Below, piece by piece: positions 22,178 through 31,507 of a DNA stretch of 46,731 nt. The stretch is from the NCBI GenBank assembly GCA_024698585.1, contig JAILRB010000018.1:1-46731 (forward strand), given 5' to 3'. Made by a program: the position numbers and the translations under genes. Position 1 is the stretch's first letter, and every line of letters begins with the position of its first letter. Source of the DNA: Eubacterium sp. (GTDB lineage Bacteria > Bacillota > Clostridia > Lachnospirales > Lachnospiraceae). The notes beneath the pieces are model-generated. The model was not told where the DNA came from. It worked only from the letters and a program-made list of their open reading frames with translations, and did not search any database.

Positions 22178-24571
22178 ATGAAATACGGATATTTTGATAA
22201 TGACAAGAGAGAGTATGTGATTGATAAGATTGATGTCCCGGTGTCCTGGACAAATTATTTAGGGTTAAAGGATACCTGTGTGGTTATGAATCATACGGCA
22301 GGCGGCTATATGTTTCATAAGTCTCCGGAATATCACCGAATGACCAGATTCCATGGAAATACAGTGCCAATGGATCGTCCGGGTCATTACGTGTACATCA
22401 GAGACAATGATACAGAGGATTATTTTTCTATCTCATGGCAGCCGGTTTCAAAGGACTTAAATCAGGCAAAATATCGTTGCCGTCACGGACTCTCTTATTC
22501 CGTATTTGAGTGTGAATACGATAAATTAAAGGCATCTCAGAAGATGTCTGTCCCGATGAATGACGATGTGGAATTATGGGACGTAAAAATTAAGAATGAA
22601 GATGATAAACCGAGAAACCTAAGTGTATTCTCATACCTTGAGTTTTCATTTCATCATATTATGATAGACAATCAGAATTTTCAGATGAGTTTATATTGTG
22701 CAGGCTCTTCTTATGAAGATGGAGTCATTGAAAATGATCTTTTCTATGAAGAGTTTGGATTCCAGTTTTTTACTTCAAATTTTGAACCGGATGGCTTTGA
22801 TTGTCTACGAGATGCCTTTTTAGGTACTTATAATTCAGAAAACAACCCGCTGGCCGTCTCCCGCGGTCAGTGTTTCTCCTCTTTTGAAAAGGGCGGTAAC
22901 CACTGCGGCTCCCTGCAGAAGAATCTTGTTCTGATGCCGGGAGAGGAGGTCCGCCTGATCTTTATCCTTGGTGAGGGTAATAGAGAAGTAGGAAAGAAAT
23001 ATAAAGAAAAATACAGTGATTTTGCAGAAGTAGATAAAGTATACGAGGAATTAAAGGCATACTGGGATGACAAGTGTTCCAGACTCGTTGTAAACACACC
23101 AAGTGATGCAATGAACACAATGCTTAACATCTGGAATCTGTATCAGTCAGAAATCAATGTCATGTTCTCCCGTTTTGCTTCCTTCATTGAAGTTGGTGGA
23201 AGAACAGGATTAGGATATCGTGATACGGCACAGGATTCCATGACCATTCCTCATTCCAATCCGGAAAAATGTAAGGAGCGTATTTGTCAGTTGCTCAACG
23301 GTCTGACTTCTCATGGTTATGGACTTCACTTATTCGAGCCAAGATGGTTTGAAAAAGAAAAAGAAGAAAAGAAACCATTTAAGTCTCCAACAGTAGTTCC
23401 GGGAATTAATAAACAGGATATTATTCACGGCATTGAAGATGCCTGTGCAGATGATGCGTTATGGCTGGTGCCATCCATCATTGAATACATCAGAGAAACC
23501 GGAGATTTCAGTTTCGCAGATATGGAAATTGATTATGCTGATGAAGGAAGAGATACGGTTTACGACCATATGAAACGGATCCTGGATTTCTCTACCAAAG
23601 AAGTTGGTAGTACGGGAATCTGTAAAGGCCTTCGTGCAGATTGGAACGACTGCCTGAACTTAGGTGGTGGTGAAAGTGCCATGGTATCTTTCCTGCACTA
23701 TTGGGCGTTAGATCATTTCATTGACCTGGCAACCTATTTAGGCAGAGATGAAGATGTTCAGAAATACAGCCAGATTGCAGAAAATGTGAAGGCTGTCTGT
23801 GATAAAGAATTATGGGATGGAGACTGGTACATTCGTGGTATTACAAAGAACGGAAAGAAAATCGGTACTCATACCAACGAAGAAGGAAAGATTCATTTAG
23901 AGAGTAATGCATGGGCTGTTCTTTCCGGCGCTGCACCAAAAGACAAGGCAGTGAAGGCATTAGACAGCATTCATGAATATTTAGCAACCCCTTACGGAAT
24001 TATGCTGAATGCGCCATCTTATACGGTACCGGATGATGACATTGGATTTATTACACGAGTTTATCCGGGCGTAAAAGAAAACGGGGCAATCTTCTCCCAT
24101 CCAAATCCATGGGCATGGGCAGCAGAATGTATGGTAGGAAACGGTGACAGAGCTATGGAATATTATGATTCCCTTTGCCCGTATAACCAGAATGATAAGA
24201 TTGAAATTCGTCAGTCTGAACCATATTCTTACTGTCAGTTCATCATGGGAAAAGATCATACAGCATATGGTCGTGCAAGACATCCGTTCATGACCGGTTC
24301 CGGTGGATGGTCATACTTCTCAGCAACAAGATATATGTTGGGAATCAGACCTGGATTTAATACGATGGAAATTGATCCATGTATCCCGGCAGACTGGAAA
24401 GAATTTTCAGTAAGTCGTGTATGGCGTGGAGCAACATATGATATCCATGTAACGAATCCAAACGGTGTTATGAAAGGTGTGAAGGAAATTAAATTAAACG
24501 GCGAAATCGTCAATGAAATTCCTGCAATGCCAGCCGGCACCACTACAAAAATCGAAATTGTAATGGGATAA
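22178..24571 (+). CDS. chbP: GH94 phosphorylase, N,N'-diacetylchitobiose phosphorylase-like
   Basis: 797 residues from the ATG at 22178 (MKYGYFDNDKREYV, the family's standard start, with GGAGA 5 bases upstream; upstream TTG and ATG codons are rejected). GH94 enzymes split beta-linked disaccharides with phosphate. The acid catalyst is D491 in GLRADWNDCLNLGG, against D492 in the Vibrio chitobiose enzyme as I remember it. Signature blocks SRFASFIEVGGRTGLGYRDTAQD and GYGLHLFEPRWF...KSPTVVP match chitobiose phosphorylases, whereas cellobiose phosphorylases have GMGFRDSNQD. Expected products are GlcNAc-1-phosphate and GlcNAc. There is no signal peptide, so it acts on imported sugar. Downstream mutase, importer, nagB and nagA fit this. 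Comparisons are from memory. Confidence 0.82.
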   Translation: MKYGYFDNDKREYVIDKIDVPVSWTNYLGLKDTCVVMNHTAGGYMFHKSPEYHRMTRFHGNTVPMDRPGHYVYIRDNDTEDYFSISWQPVSKDLNQAKYRCRHGLSYSVFECEYDKLKASQKMSVPMNDDVELWDVKIKNEDDKPRNLSVFSYLEFSFHHIMIDNQNFQMSLYCAGSSYEDGVIENDLFYEEFGFQFFTSNFEPDGFDCLRDAFLGTYNSENNPLAVSRGQCFSSFEKGGNHCGSLQKNLVLMPGEEVRLIFILGEGNREVGKKYKEKYSDFAEVDKVYEELKAYWDDKCSRLVVNTPSDAMNTMLNIWNLYQSEINVMFSRFASFIEVGGRTGLGYRDTAQDSMTIPHSNPEKCKERICQLLNGLTSHGYGLHLFEPRWFEKEKEEKKPFKSPTVVPGINKQDIIHGIEDACADDALWLVPSIIEYIRETGDFSFADMEIDYADEGRDTVYDHMKRILDFSTKEVGSTGICKGLRADWNDCLNLGGGESAMVSFLHYWALDHFIDLATYLGRDEDVQKYSQIAENVKAVCDKELWDGDWYIRGITKNGKKIGTHTNEEGKIHLESNAWAVLSGAAPKDKAVKALDSIHEYLATPYGIMLNAPSYTVPDDDIGFITRVYPGVKENGAIFSHPNPWAWAAECMVGNGDRAMEYYDSLCPYNQNDKIEIRQSEPYSYCQFIMGKDHTAYGRARHPFMTGSGGWSYFSATRYMLGIRPGFNTMEIDPCIPADWKEFSVSRVWRGATYDIHVTNPNGVMKGVKEIKLNGEIVNEIPAMPAGTTTKIEIVMG

Positions 24572-24586
24572 CCCATATGAATAACA

Positions 24587-24613
24587 GGAGTGGAACATTT
24601 TATGTTTCACTCC
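24587..24613 (+). other. Intercistronic hairpin between chbP and the mutase
   Basis: GGAGTGGAACAT (24587-24598) pairs with ATGTTTCACTCC (24602-24613). No T-run follows, so mRNA processing or partial termination is more likely than full termination. Confidence 0.6.
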
Positions 24614-24657
24614 ATTATTAGAGCTTTAAAGTAGTAATTCAAAGAAAGGAGACAAAC

Positions 24658-26070
24658 ATGATAAAGTTTGGAACAGGTGGTTGGAGAACCATCATAGGAG
24701 ATGAATTCATTAAAACAAACATCCAATTAATTGCCACAGCAATGTGTGACAAAATGGAGGCTGAAGGAAAGACAGATAAGGGGATCATCATCGGCTATGA
24801 CAAGCGATTCTTATCAAAGGAAGCGATGCAGTGGTTGGGAATGGTTTTTGCAAAGAGAGGCATTAAGGCTCAACTGGTAAATAAAGCAGCTCCTACTCCT
24901 TTGATTATGTTTTGCGTTGAAAAATATGAAATGCCTTACGGAATGATGGTTACCGCCAGTCATAACCCAGCTCTTTACAATGGTATCAAGGTATTCACAT
25001 ACGGCGGACGTGATGCAGACCAGGATCAGACCGATGAAATTGAACGCTATATTGAAAAGATTGATCCGGCTACCGTGGAAGAAATGCCATATGATGAAGC
25101 TGTGGAAAAAGGATTGATTGAAGAAATCTATCCGTTAAATGAATACATTGATAACATCATTGCAAATATCAATATGGATGCTATCAAGGATGCAAGATTA
25201 AAGATTGCATTGGACCCAATGTACGGAGTATCGGAAATTCCTTTGAAGACATTATTATTGACTGCAAGATGCGATGTGGAAACAATTCATGATGTGCATG
25301 ATACCTTGTTCGGTGGAAAACTTCCATCCCCATCGGCAAATACCTTGCGAGGTTTGATTTCCCGTGTAATGGACTATGATTTTAATATCGGTATCGCCAC
25401 AGACGGTGACGCAGACCGTTTAGGTGTTATTGATGATACAGGAAGATTCCTGCATCCAAATGATATCCTTGTACTTTTATACTATTATCTAGTAAAATAT
25501 AAGGGATGGCACGGTGCAGTGGTTCGAAATGTGGCGACTACCCATATGCTTGATAAGGTTGCAAAGCAGTTCGGAGAAGAATGCTATGAAGTGCCGGTAG
25601 GATTTAAACATATTTCTGCAAAGATGACAGAAGTGGATGCTGTAATTGGTGGAGAGTCTTCCGGTGGATTGACGGTAAGAGGTCATATTAACGGAAAAGA
25701 TGGTATCTATGCAGCAATGCTGTTAATCGAAATGATTGCTGTCACAGGCAGAAAGATTTCTGAAATTTATAAAGACATTGAAGAAGAATGTGGCAGTATT
25801 TATATGGAAGAACGTGATTATCGTTTCAGTCCACAGAAGAAAGTGGAAGTGAATCATGTTCTGATGGAAGAAAAGAAGCTTCCGGAATTTCCATATGAAA
25901 TCGAACGAGTTTCTTATATGGATGGATGTAAGGTTTACTTCAAGAATGGTGGATGGGTCATCGGACGATTCTCAGGAACAGAACCATTGATTCGAATTTT
26001 CTGTGAAATGCCGAAGAAAGAAGAAGCCATTGAGGTATGTGACATCTTTAAGGAATTTTTAGGTTTGTAA
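24658..26070 (+). CDS. Phosphohexomutase (phosphoacetylglucosamine mutase candidate)
   Basis: 470 residues, alpha-D-phosphohexomutase superfamily, all four domains complete: TASHNP with the phosphoserine S101, the Mg2+ loop DGDADR (249-254), the sugar loop GGESSGG (331-337) and the phosphate loop FSGTEPLIRIF near the C-terminus. The superfamily interconverts hexose-1- and hexose-6-phosphates. Substrate cannot be read from motifs alone, but its place between the chitobiose-type phosphorylase and the nag genes suggests GlcNAc-1-P to GlcNAc-6-P. Phosphoglucomutase or phosphomannomutase activity remains possible. AAAGGAG precedes the ATG. Confidence 0.9.
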   Translation: MIKFGTGGWRTIIGDEFIKTNIQLIATAMCDKMEAEGKTDKGIIIGYDKRFLSKEAMQWLGMVFAKRGIKAQLVNKAAPTPLIMFCVEKYEMPYGMMVTASHNPALYNGIKVFTYGGRDADQDQTDEIERYIEKIDPATVEEMPYDEAVEKGLIEEIYPLNEYIDNIIANINMDAIKDARLKIALDPMYGVSEIPLKTLLLTARCDVETIHDVHDTLFGGKLPSPSANTLRGLISRVMDYDFNIGIATDGDADRLGVIDDTGRFLHPNDILVLLYYYLVKYKGWHGAVVRNVATTHMLDKVAKQFGEECYEVPVGFKHISAKMTEVDAVIGGESSGGLTVRGHINGKDGIYAAMLLIEMIAVTGRKISEIYKDIEEECGSIYMEERDYRFSPQKKVEVNHVLMEEKKLPEFPYEIERVSYMDGCKVYFKNGGWVIGRFSGTEPLIRIFCEMPKKEEAIEVCDIFKEFLGL

Positions 26071-26124
26071 TGAAAAAGCCAGACACAAAATAATACTGCA
26101 ACATAAGATAATGGAGGAGAAACA

Positions 26125-27951
26125 TTGACTATTGGAAAGAAATTTCGTGGGACAATCAAGAAATCCAGTTTATCAATCGGAATGGTGCAGGTCATTATTT
26201 GGTGCTGGCTTTTGCCATATATTCTGGTATCCGCGTTTTGGTTATATTATACCGAAGAAAGAAATAACGAACAGATTACAGAATCAGCAATGACTTCTGT
26301 GGGAAATGCCGCACAGTTTTGCGGACGAATGGTAGAGGAAACCATAAGCTTGTCTTTGCAGGCGTCTTATGATGAAGTTATCCGAAGTAGCTATGAAAAA
26401 TATCTGGTGGATCGGAAAGAAGATGAAATGTATAAGGATATCATGGCATATATGAAACGCCAGTATAAATATACAAAGCTGGTTTCCAACACGAAATTAT
26501 TGTTCAACATGGAAACGAAGCAAAGCTATGAGACTTTTAGTAATCCAGCTGGTTCTAACTATAATAAGGCACAAAAAATCACGGGACAGATGGTAAAGGC
26601 ATTGAAAAAAGAAGCCAAGGATTTAGGAACAAAGACCAGGTTGGTCAGCGTGGACGGACATTTCTTCATGATTCGAAATCTGGTAAGAAAGGACTTTACA
26701 CCATTTGCAACGCTGGTATTTGAATTAAATACAGACACGATTTTTGAACCTTTGAAGAATGTGGCGTGGCAGCAGTCGTGGGAAGTATACATTGATGATA
26801 GTTTTATCACCACAAGCAAGGGAATTGACGGTCAGACATGGAATATGCTGGATGAATACTATAAAGAGCGTTTATCCTGGGAAAAAATCCCTCAGACCAA
26901 TATTAAAAATACATTTTACGAAAGAAATAAACGAATTGCCAGTTCTGTTACCAACGTGAACGGACAGAAAATAACGATTGTCACAAAATTAAATGACAAG
27001 GATATTGTTAGTGAAAAGGGAACCTATATCATTGTTTATATTTTAATGTTCATTTTATTGATTCCATTGGTGTTAGCGACGTTCCGCTATTTCTACAGAA
27101 ATATCACCCAGCCGATGGGAAACCTGATGGCAGCTTCCAGACATATTGAAAAGGGAGAATATGGATATAAAATTGAACCGTTCAATCGGAATGAGGAATT
27201 CGAGACCATGATTGATACCTTCAATCATATGTCGGGGAGTCTGGAAGAATCCTTTAACCGGATTTATGCAGAAGAAGTAGCGGCTCGGGATGCAAACATG
27301 AAAGCGCTTCAGGCCCAAATTAATCCACACTTCCTGAATAATACATTGGAAATTATTAACTGGAAGGCAAGACTCAGTGGAAATGAAGACGTGAGCAAGA
27401 TGATTTCTTCCTTAAGTACCATGATGAATGCCACTATGGATCGTAAGAACGAAGCGTTTATTTCCATTGAAGAAGAATTAAAATACGTGGATGCGTACCT
27501 ATACATTATATACGCCCGATTTGGTGGCAAGTTTAAGTTTGTAAAGGAAGTGGATGAAAAGGCACTTTCCTATAAGATTCCAAGACTTATCATTCAGCCA
27601 TTGGTGGAAAACGTGGTGGAACACAGTGGTGACAATAAAGGAAATATGGAGGGACGATTAAGCATTTCCTTGGAAGATGAATTCCTGAGAATCCGCGTGG
27701 AAAACAATGGTAATTTGACCGAAGAAAACAAGGAAAAGATTCATAGGCTTCTCTCCGAACCAAAGCCGGGAGACAGCAATGAAAATATTGGAATCCGAAA
27801 CGTAAATCTGCGACTGAAAATGATCTATGGAGAAGAGAGCGGATTGACTATCAGTAATGATGTGGAGGGATTGACTGTCTGCGAAATTATTATTGAAAAT
27901 AAGGATGTCCTTCCGGAGAGAAAAACCCCGAGAAATACAGAGGAAATTTGA
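26125..27951 (+). CDS. YesM-type sensor histidine kinase
   Basis: 608 residues from TTG at 26125, supported by GGAGGAG (26113-26119) with correct spacing. Layout: membrane segment (about 23-45), extracytoplasmic sensor region (about 46-290), second membrane segment (about 293-315), HAMP (about 318-370, YRNITQPMGNLMAASRHIEKGEYGY), then His_kinase with H402 in QAQINPHFLNNTLEIINW, and a HATPase domain (N-box PLVENVVEHS; G-boxes GIRNVNLRLKMIYG). This family usually senses carbohydrates and pairs with AraC-type regulators; the regulator here is the gene at 31508, beyond the ABC importer genes. It likely controls the importer. Confidence 0.93.
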   Translation: MTIGKKFRGTIKKSSLSIGMVQVIIWCWLLPYILVSAFWLYYTEERNNEQITESAMTSVGNAAQFCGRMVEETISLSLQASYDEVIRSSYEKYLVDRKEDEMYKDIMAYMKRQYKYTKLVSNTKLLFNMETKQSYETFSNPAGSNYNKAQKITGQMVKALKKEAKDLGTKTRLVSVDGHFFMIRNLVRKDFTPFATLVFELNTDTIFEPLKNVAWQQSWEVYIDDSFITTSKGIDGQTWNMLDEYYKERLSWEKIPQTNIKNTFYERNKRIASSVTNVNGQKITIVTKLNDKDIVSEKGTYIIVYILMFILLIPLVLATFRYFYRNITQPMGNLMAASRHIEKGEYGYKIEPFNRNEEFETMIDTFNHMSGSLEESFNRIYAEEVAARDANMKALQAQINPHFLNNTLEIINWKARLSGNEDVSKMISSLSTMMNATMDRKNEAFISIEEELKYVDAYLYIIYARFGGKFKFVKEVDEKALSYKIPRLIIQPLVENVVEHSGDNKGNMEGRLSISLEDEFLRIRVENNGNLTEENKEKIHRLLSEPKPGDSNENIGIRNVNLRLKMIYGEESGLTISNDVEGLTVCEIIIENKDVLPERKTPRNTEEI

Positions 27952-27986
27952 TGGATTCTTGAGAGAAAAAAGGGGCAAACAACCAC

Positions 27987-28015
27987 AGACAAATTAAACC
28001 AATTAAAGACAAATT
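27987..28015 (+). promoter_or_regulatory. Direct repeats AGACAAATT, 20 bp apart
   Basis: AGACAAATT occurs at 27987-27995 and 28007-28015, exactly two helical turns apart, upstream of the binding-protein gene. Such spacing is typical of binding sites for dimeric AraC-type response regulators. The hairpin at 28047 lies between them and the gene. Role inferred. Confidence 0.35.
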
Positions 28016-28046
28016 TTAATTGCATTTTTACAAAATCAAGCAACAA

Positions 28047-28084
28047 AATGCCAATAAGATTCATTCTCTTATTGGCATTTTTTG
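28047..28084 (+). terminator. Terminator after the histidine kinase gene
   Basis: AATGCCAATAAG (28047-28058) pairs perfectly with CTTATTGGCATT (28068-28079), followed by TTTT. Confidence 0.9.
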
Positions 28085-28155
28085 TATAAAATAAACATAT
28101 CATAATCGTGACGGGTTTAGTCTCCCGGCGATGTTTTAAAGAGGAGGATATAAAG

Positions 28156-29481
28156 ATGAGACTAAAAAAATTAACAGCGCTCGCTATGGTATCTGCTATG
28201 TCAGTTGCATTAGCAGGATGCGGTAGCTCAGACAAAGCAGGAGAAACTAAGAAGGCATCAGAGTCTACAGGACCAGTTGAATTAAACGTAGTTACTACAT
28301 ATGCTGGTGAAGACACAAATGCACAGAACTACCAGGATGCAATCGCAGCATGGCAGAAAGAAACAGGAAACACAGTTAAAGATGCTTCAGCTACAGCTGA
28401 TGAAACATTTAAGACAAGAGTAATCACTGACTTTGAAACAGGCTCAGAACCAGACGTATTATTCTTCTTCACAGGTGTAGATGCAAATGCATTTGTAGAA
28501 CAGGAAAAAGTTGTTTCTATCGAAGATATCAGAGCAGAATATCCAGATTTCGCAAGCAACATGAAGGATGACATGCTTCCTACATCCCCAGTTGATGGAA
28601 AAGCTTATGCAGTTCCTGTAAATGGATATTGGGAAGGTTTATTTGTAAACAAAGAAGTATTAGACAAGGCTGGCGTTGAAATGCCAACAAAGGATACTAC
28701 ATGGGCTGACTTCTTAGATATGTGCCAGAAGGTTAAAGATGCAGGATTTACACCAATCGCAGCATCTCTTCAGGAAATTCCACATTACTGGTTTGATTAT
28801 GCAATCTTAAACAACAACAAGTTAGACGTTCATACAACTGTACCTGGATCAGCTGATGAAGAAATCGGAAAAGCTTGGGTGAATGGATTAGAAGACATCA
28901 AGTCATTATACGAAAAAGGATTCTATCCAGAAAATACTTTAACAGCTACAGATGCTGAAACATTCCAGTTATTCGCAGAAGATAAAGCTGCATTCTTAAT
29001 TGATGGTTCTTGGAAAGTTGGTGGTATTGAAGAAGCAGTTGATGACATCGAAAACTTCTCAGTTACACACGTACCAGGAAACAAGGGTGAAGGTTTAAGA
29101 GCTACAACAGAAGCTATCTCAGGTATTTCAAGTGGTTACTACATCACTCAGAAGGCTTGGGAAGATCCTGCTAAGAGAGAAGCTGCAGTGAAGTTCATCG
29201 AATACATGACAAGTGATGAATTAGTATCTAAGTTCTCTGGAACAGCTGCAACAGCATTAAAGAATGGTGTTAACACAGAAGGATTAGAAATCTCTGCATT
29301 AGGTGAAGCAGCAGTTGCTTACACAAGTGAATTCACAAAGATCACAGCTCCTGTACAGGATAACCTTTCAGAAGCTCAGAGAGAACCTATCTTCTCAGAA
29401 ATGGCTGCAATCGTTAAGGGTGACACATCAGCTAAGGACGCTGTAGAAGCAGTTCTTGAACTTGTTAAGGAAGACGAATAA
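28156..29481 (+). CDS. ABC importer sugar-binding lipoprotein (family 1)
   Basis: 441 residues from the ATG at 28156; GAGGAGG lies 8 bases upstream, whereas the in-frame GTG 48 bases earlier has none. The start is a lipoprotein signal: MRLKKLTALAMVSAMSVALAGC, lipobox LAGC, mature Cys at residue 22. A Ser/Thr/Lys linker leads to a periplasmic-binding-protein-like fold of the family-1 sugar-binding group (NVVTTYAGEDTNAQNY..AIAAWQKETGN, DVLFFFTG, VPVNGYWEGLFVNKEVLDKAG, AAFLIDGSW). It captures sugar outside and delivers it to the two permeases next to it. Codon use is highly biased and expression probably high. Substrate inferred from context as GlcNAc-containing disaccharide. Confidence 0.92.
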   Translation: MRLKKLTALAMVSAMSVALAGCGSSDKAGETKKASESTGPVELNVVTTYAGEDTNAQNYQDAIAAWQKETGNTVKDASATADETFKTRVITDFETGSEPDVLFFFTGVDANAFVEQEKVVSIEDIRAEYPDFASNMKDDMLPTSPVDGKAYAVPVNGYWEGLFVNKEVLDKAGVEMPTKDTTWADFLDMCQKVKDAGFTPIAASLQEIPHYWFDYAILNNNKLDVHTTVPGSADEEIGKAWVNGLEDIKSLYEKGFYPENTLTATDAETFQLFAEDKAAFLIDGSWKVGGIEEAVDDIENFSVTHVPGNKGEGLRATTEAISGISSGYYITQKAWEDPAKREAAVKFIEYMTSDELVSKFSGTAATALKNGVNTEGLEISALGEAAVAYTSEFTKITAPVQDNLSEAQREPIFSEMAAIVKGDTSAKDAVEAVLELVKEDE

Positions 29482-29506
29482 TCAGTCGATTTAAAAAGAA
29501 ATATTG

Positions 29507-29530
29507 CTAGTACCCGTTTTGGGAGACTAG
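29507..29530 (+). other. Intercistronic hairpin 1 after the binding-protein gene
   Basis: CTAGTACCC (29507-29515) pairs with GGGAGACTAG (29521-29530) with one mismatch, and no T-run follows. Hairpins here commonly protect the abundant binding-protein mRNA end. The 3' arm GGGAGACTA is also complementary to TAGTCTCCC in the leader (28117-28125). Confidence 0.55.
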
Positions 29531-29540
29531 ATGAGTGCGT

Positions 29541-29568
29541 CGGATAGAAATGTAACAGTTTCTATCCG
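29541..29568 (+). other. Intercistronic hairpin 2 before the first permease
   Basis: CGGATAGAAA (29541-29550) pairs perfectly with TTTCTATCCG (29559-29568). It lies about 20 bases before the permease start and may reduce permease expression relative to the binding protein. Confidence 0.6.
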
Positions 29569-29588
29569 ATGTATTAGGAGGAGCAAAA

Positions 29589-30473
29589 ATGAACGCAAAA
29601 ATTTATCAGAAAAAAACAATGATTGTGTTTTTCTTAATTCCAGCGTTTTTATTCATCGCGGTATTTCTGTTCTATCCATTCATCCAGAATATCATCAACA
29701 GTTTTCAGCACATCAGACATCTGGGAACAATGGGGGGAGAATGGAATGACCCGTGGTATAAAAACTACTTAAAAATGTTAGACGATCAAAAAATTAAGAT
29801 TGCACTTCAGAACACAGGCATCATGGTTTTGGCAACATTGATTGGACAGGTCGGAATCGCATTAATCCTTACCTTATTGGTAAGTAACATTAAAAAGGGA
29901 TCAGGATTCTTTAGAGTAGTATTCTTCTTCCCGATTGTAGTATCAGCTACAGCATTGGGTCTGTTATTTAACTTGATATTCTTATATAGTGATGCTGGAA
30001 TGATTAACAGCGTTCGATTGGCATTGGGAGCAGAAAAAACTCTCGACTTTAAGAGTGTGGCTCCGATGATTACAATGATGACTCCGGTTATATGGCAGTA
30101 TGTAGGTTTCTACTTCATCATTATGTTGACAGGTGTCAGCGGTATTCCGGAAGACCTTTACGAGGCAGCTTCCATTGACGGAGCTTCCAGATGGCAGAGT
30201 GTACGTTACATTACATTACCATTACTAAGAAACAGCATTTGTACCTGTGTCGTCTTAGCGGTAACCGGTGCGTTGAAGGTATTCGACCTTCCTTGGACAA
30301 TGTTCCCGAAGGGAATGTCCAATACATGGTTGACAGGAACTTATATGTATTCAAAAACAACAAGTGACGTTGATTACGCAGCAGCAATTTCTATCTTAAT
30401 CGTTATTGTGGGGGTAGTCTTATCTGTCCTTGTAAACAATATCTTTAAACAGAATTCAGATTACGATGTATAG
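29589..30473 (+). CDS. ABC sugar importer permease 1 (MalF/UgpA-like)
   Basis: 294 residues, six membrane segments (first about 11-32, MIVFFLIPAFLFIAVFLFYPF). The cytoplasmic EAA loop is visible as EDLYEAASIDGASRWQSVRYITLPLL (about 195-220), which docks the ATPase. It pairs with the next gene to form the channel of a family-1 sugar importer. AGGAGGAG precedes the ATG. No ATPase gene is in the window; family-1 importers commonly share an MsmK-type ATPase encoded elsewhere. Confidence 0.93.
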   Translation: MNAKIYQKKTMIVFFLIPAFLFIAVFLFYPFIQNIINSFQHIRHLGTMGGEWNDPWYKNYLKMLDDQKIKIALQNTGIMVLATLIGQVGIALILTLLVSNIKKGSGFFRVVFFFPIVVSATALGLLFNLIFLYSDAGMINSVRLALGAEKTLDFKSVAPMITMMTPVIWQYVGFYFIIMLTGVSGIPEDLYEAASIDGASRWQSVRYITLPLLRNSICTCVVLAVTGALKVFDLPWTMFPKGMSNTWLTGTYMYSKTTSDVDYAAAISILIVIVGVVLSVLVNNIFKQNSDYDV

Positions 30474-30487
30474 GAGAGGTGAAAGAT

Positions 30488-31345
30488 ATGAAAGTTAGAA
30501 AATTTAAAATATCCAACATTTTTATCTATGCAATCTTAAGCGCATGGGCATTGACCACAATTTTCCCGCTTGTATGGTCCATCATGAATTCCTTTAAGGA
30601 TAAAAAGCAAATTTATCGGGATTCATTCTCGTTACCAATTGGTAAATTATTCTCGCTAGACAATTACAAGATGCTCTTTGAACGATATGACATTGGAAGA
30701 GCATATATGCATAGTATTATTATTTCAGGAACTGTAACGGTTGCAGTAATCCTCTTTGCAGGAATGGCTGCATACATTATGTCCAGATATAAATTTCACG
30801 GAAAAGGATTTTTGAACGCAGTACTTTATGCAGGAATGATGTTCCCGGTTTTCTCAACCATTGTTCCAAACTTAAGTTTGTTAACGGAATGGGAAATTGC
30901 CGGACAAAATGACACAGCACTTAATATGTTGGCAGTAATTCTTTTGCAGATTGCCGGAAATATGTGTTTCGCCATTATCGTACTGACTTCTTACATCAAG
31001 ACGCTTCCAATCGAATTGGAAGAGGCGGCATATATGGAAGGTTGTAATATTTTCCAGATTTATTTCAAGGTTATCATGCCTTTAAGTAAACCGTCTTTCG
31101 TAACTGTTGGAGTGTTCAGTTTCCTGTGGAGTTACAATGATTTGTTTACACAGATGTTCTTCTTAAGAACTGAAGATGACTGGGCGATTACAGTATTGTT
31201 AAATAATATTGCATCCAAGGAAGGTGTGAACTACGGTGCGTTGTTCTCATCTGTAACATTAATTGTTATCCCGGTATTGATTGTATACCTTTTATTACAG
31301 AAATATATCATCAAGGGAATGACAGTCGGTGCAGTAAAAGGTTAA
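30488..31345 (+). CDS. ABC sugar importer permease 2 (MalG/UgpE-like)
   Basis: 285 residues from the ATG at 30488; the GTG at 30479 sits inside the ribosome binding site AGGAGAGG. Six membrane segments, first about 10-30 (IYAILSAWALTTIFPLVWSI). The EAA loop reads ELEEAAYMEGCNIFQIYFKVIMPLSKP (about 178-205). It follows permease 1 by 14 bp and ends with the usual KGMTVGAVKG. A terminator-like hairpin follows, separating the importer from the response regulator gene. Confidence 0.93.
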   Translation: MKVRKFKISNIFIYAILSAWALTTIFPLVWSIMNSFKDKKQIYRDSFSLPIGKLFSLDNYKMLFERYDIGRAYMHSIIISGTVTVAVILFAGMAAYIMSRYKFHGKGFLNAVLYAGMMFPVFSTIVPNLSLLTEWEIAGQNDTALNMLAVILLQIAGNMCFAIIVLTSYIKTLPIELEEAAYMEGCNIFQIYFKVIMPLSKPSFVTVGVFSFLWSYNDLFTQMFFLRTEDDWAITVLLNNIASKEGVNYGALFSSVTLIVIPVLIVYLLLQKYIIKGMTVGAVKG

Positions 31346-31351
31346 AACATA

Positions 31352-31382
31352 CGCCCGGTGGTATCTACCGGGCGATATTTTT
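31352..31382 (+). terminator. Terminator of the importer operon
   Basis: CGCCCGGT (31352-31359) pairs with ACCGGGCG (31367-31374), followed by ATATTTTT. Confidence 0.8.
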
Positions 31383-31462
31383 AGGGGACTGAAAAACTTA
31401 AAAGAGTCTTATGACTACAATTTGAGTGAAAAACTTCTTTGCTTTCTAGTGTCAAAATAGAT

Positions 31463-31468
31463 TATAAT
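31463..31468 (+). promoter_or_regulatory. -10 box of the regulator-nagB-nagA group
   Basis: TATAAT about 40 bp before the response-regulator ATG. The -35 region is not convincing, as expected for an activator-dependent promoter. Confidence 0.5.
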
Positions 31469-31507
31469 AGAGGAAACGGACTATATCGACAGAAACGAGG
31501 AGTGCAT

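Noticed and set aside
22178-24571. Cellobiose phosphorylase as the name for the GH94 gene
   Set aside because: The RTGLGYRDTAQD block and the absence of the GMGFRDSNQD block, plus the nag gene context, favour the chitobiose enzyme.
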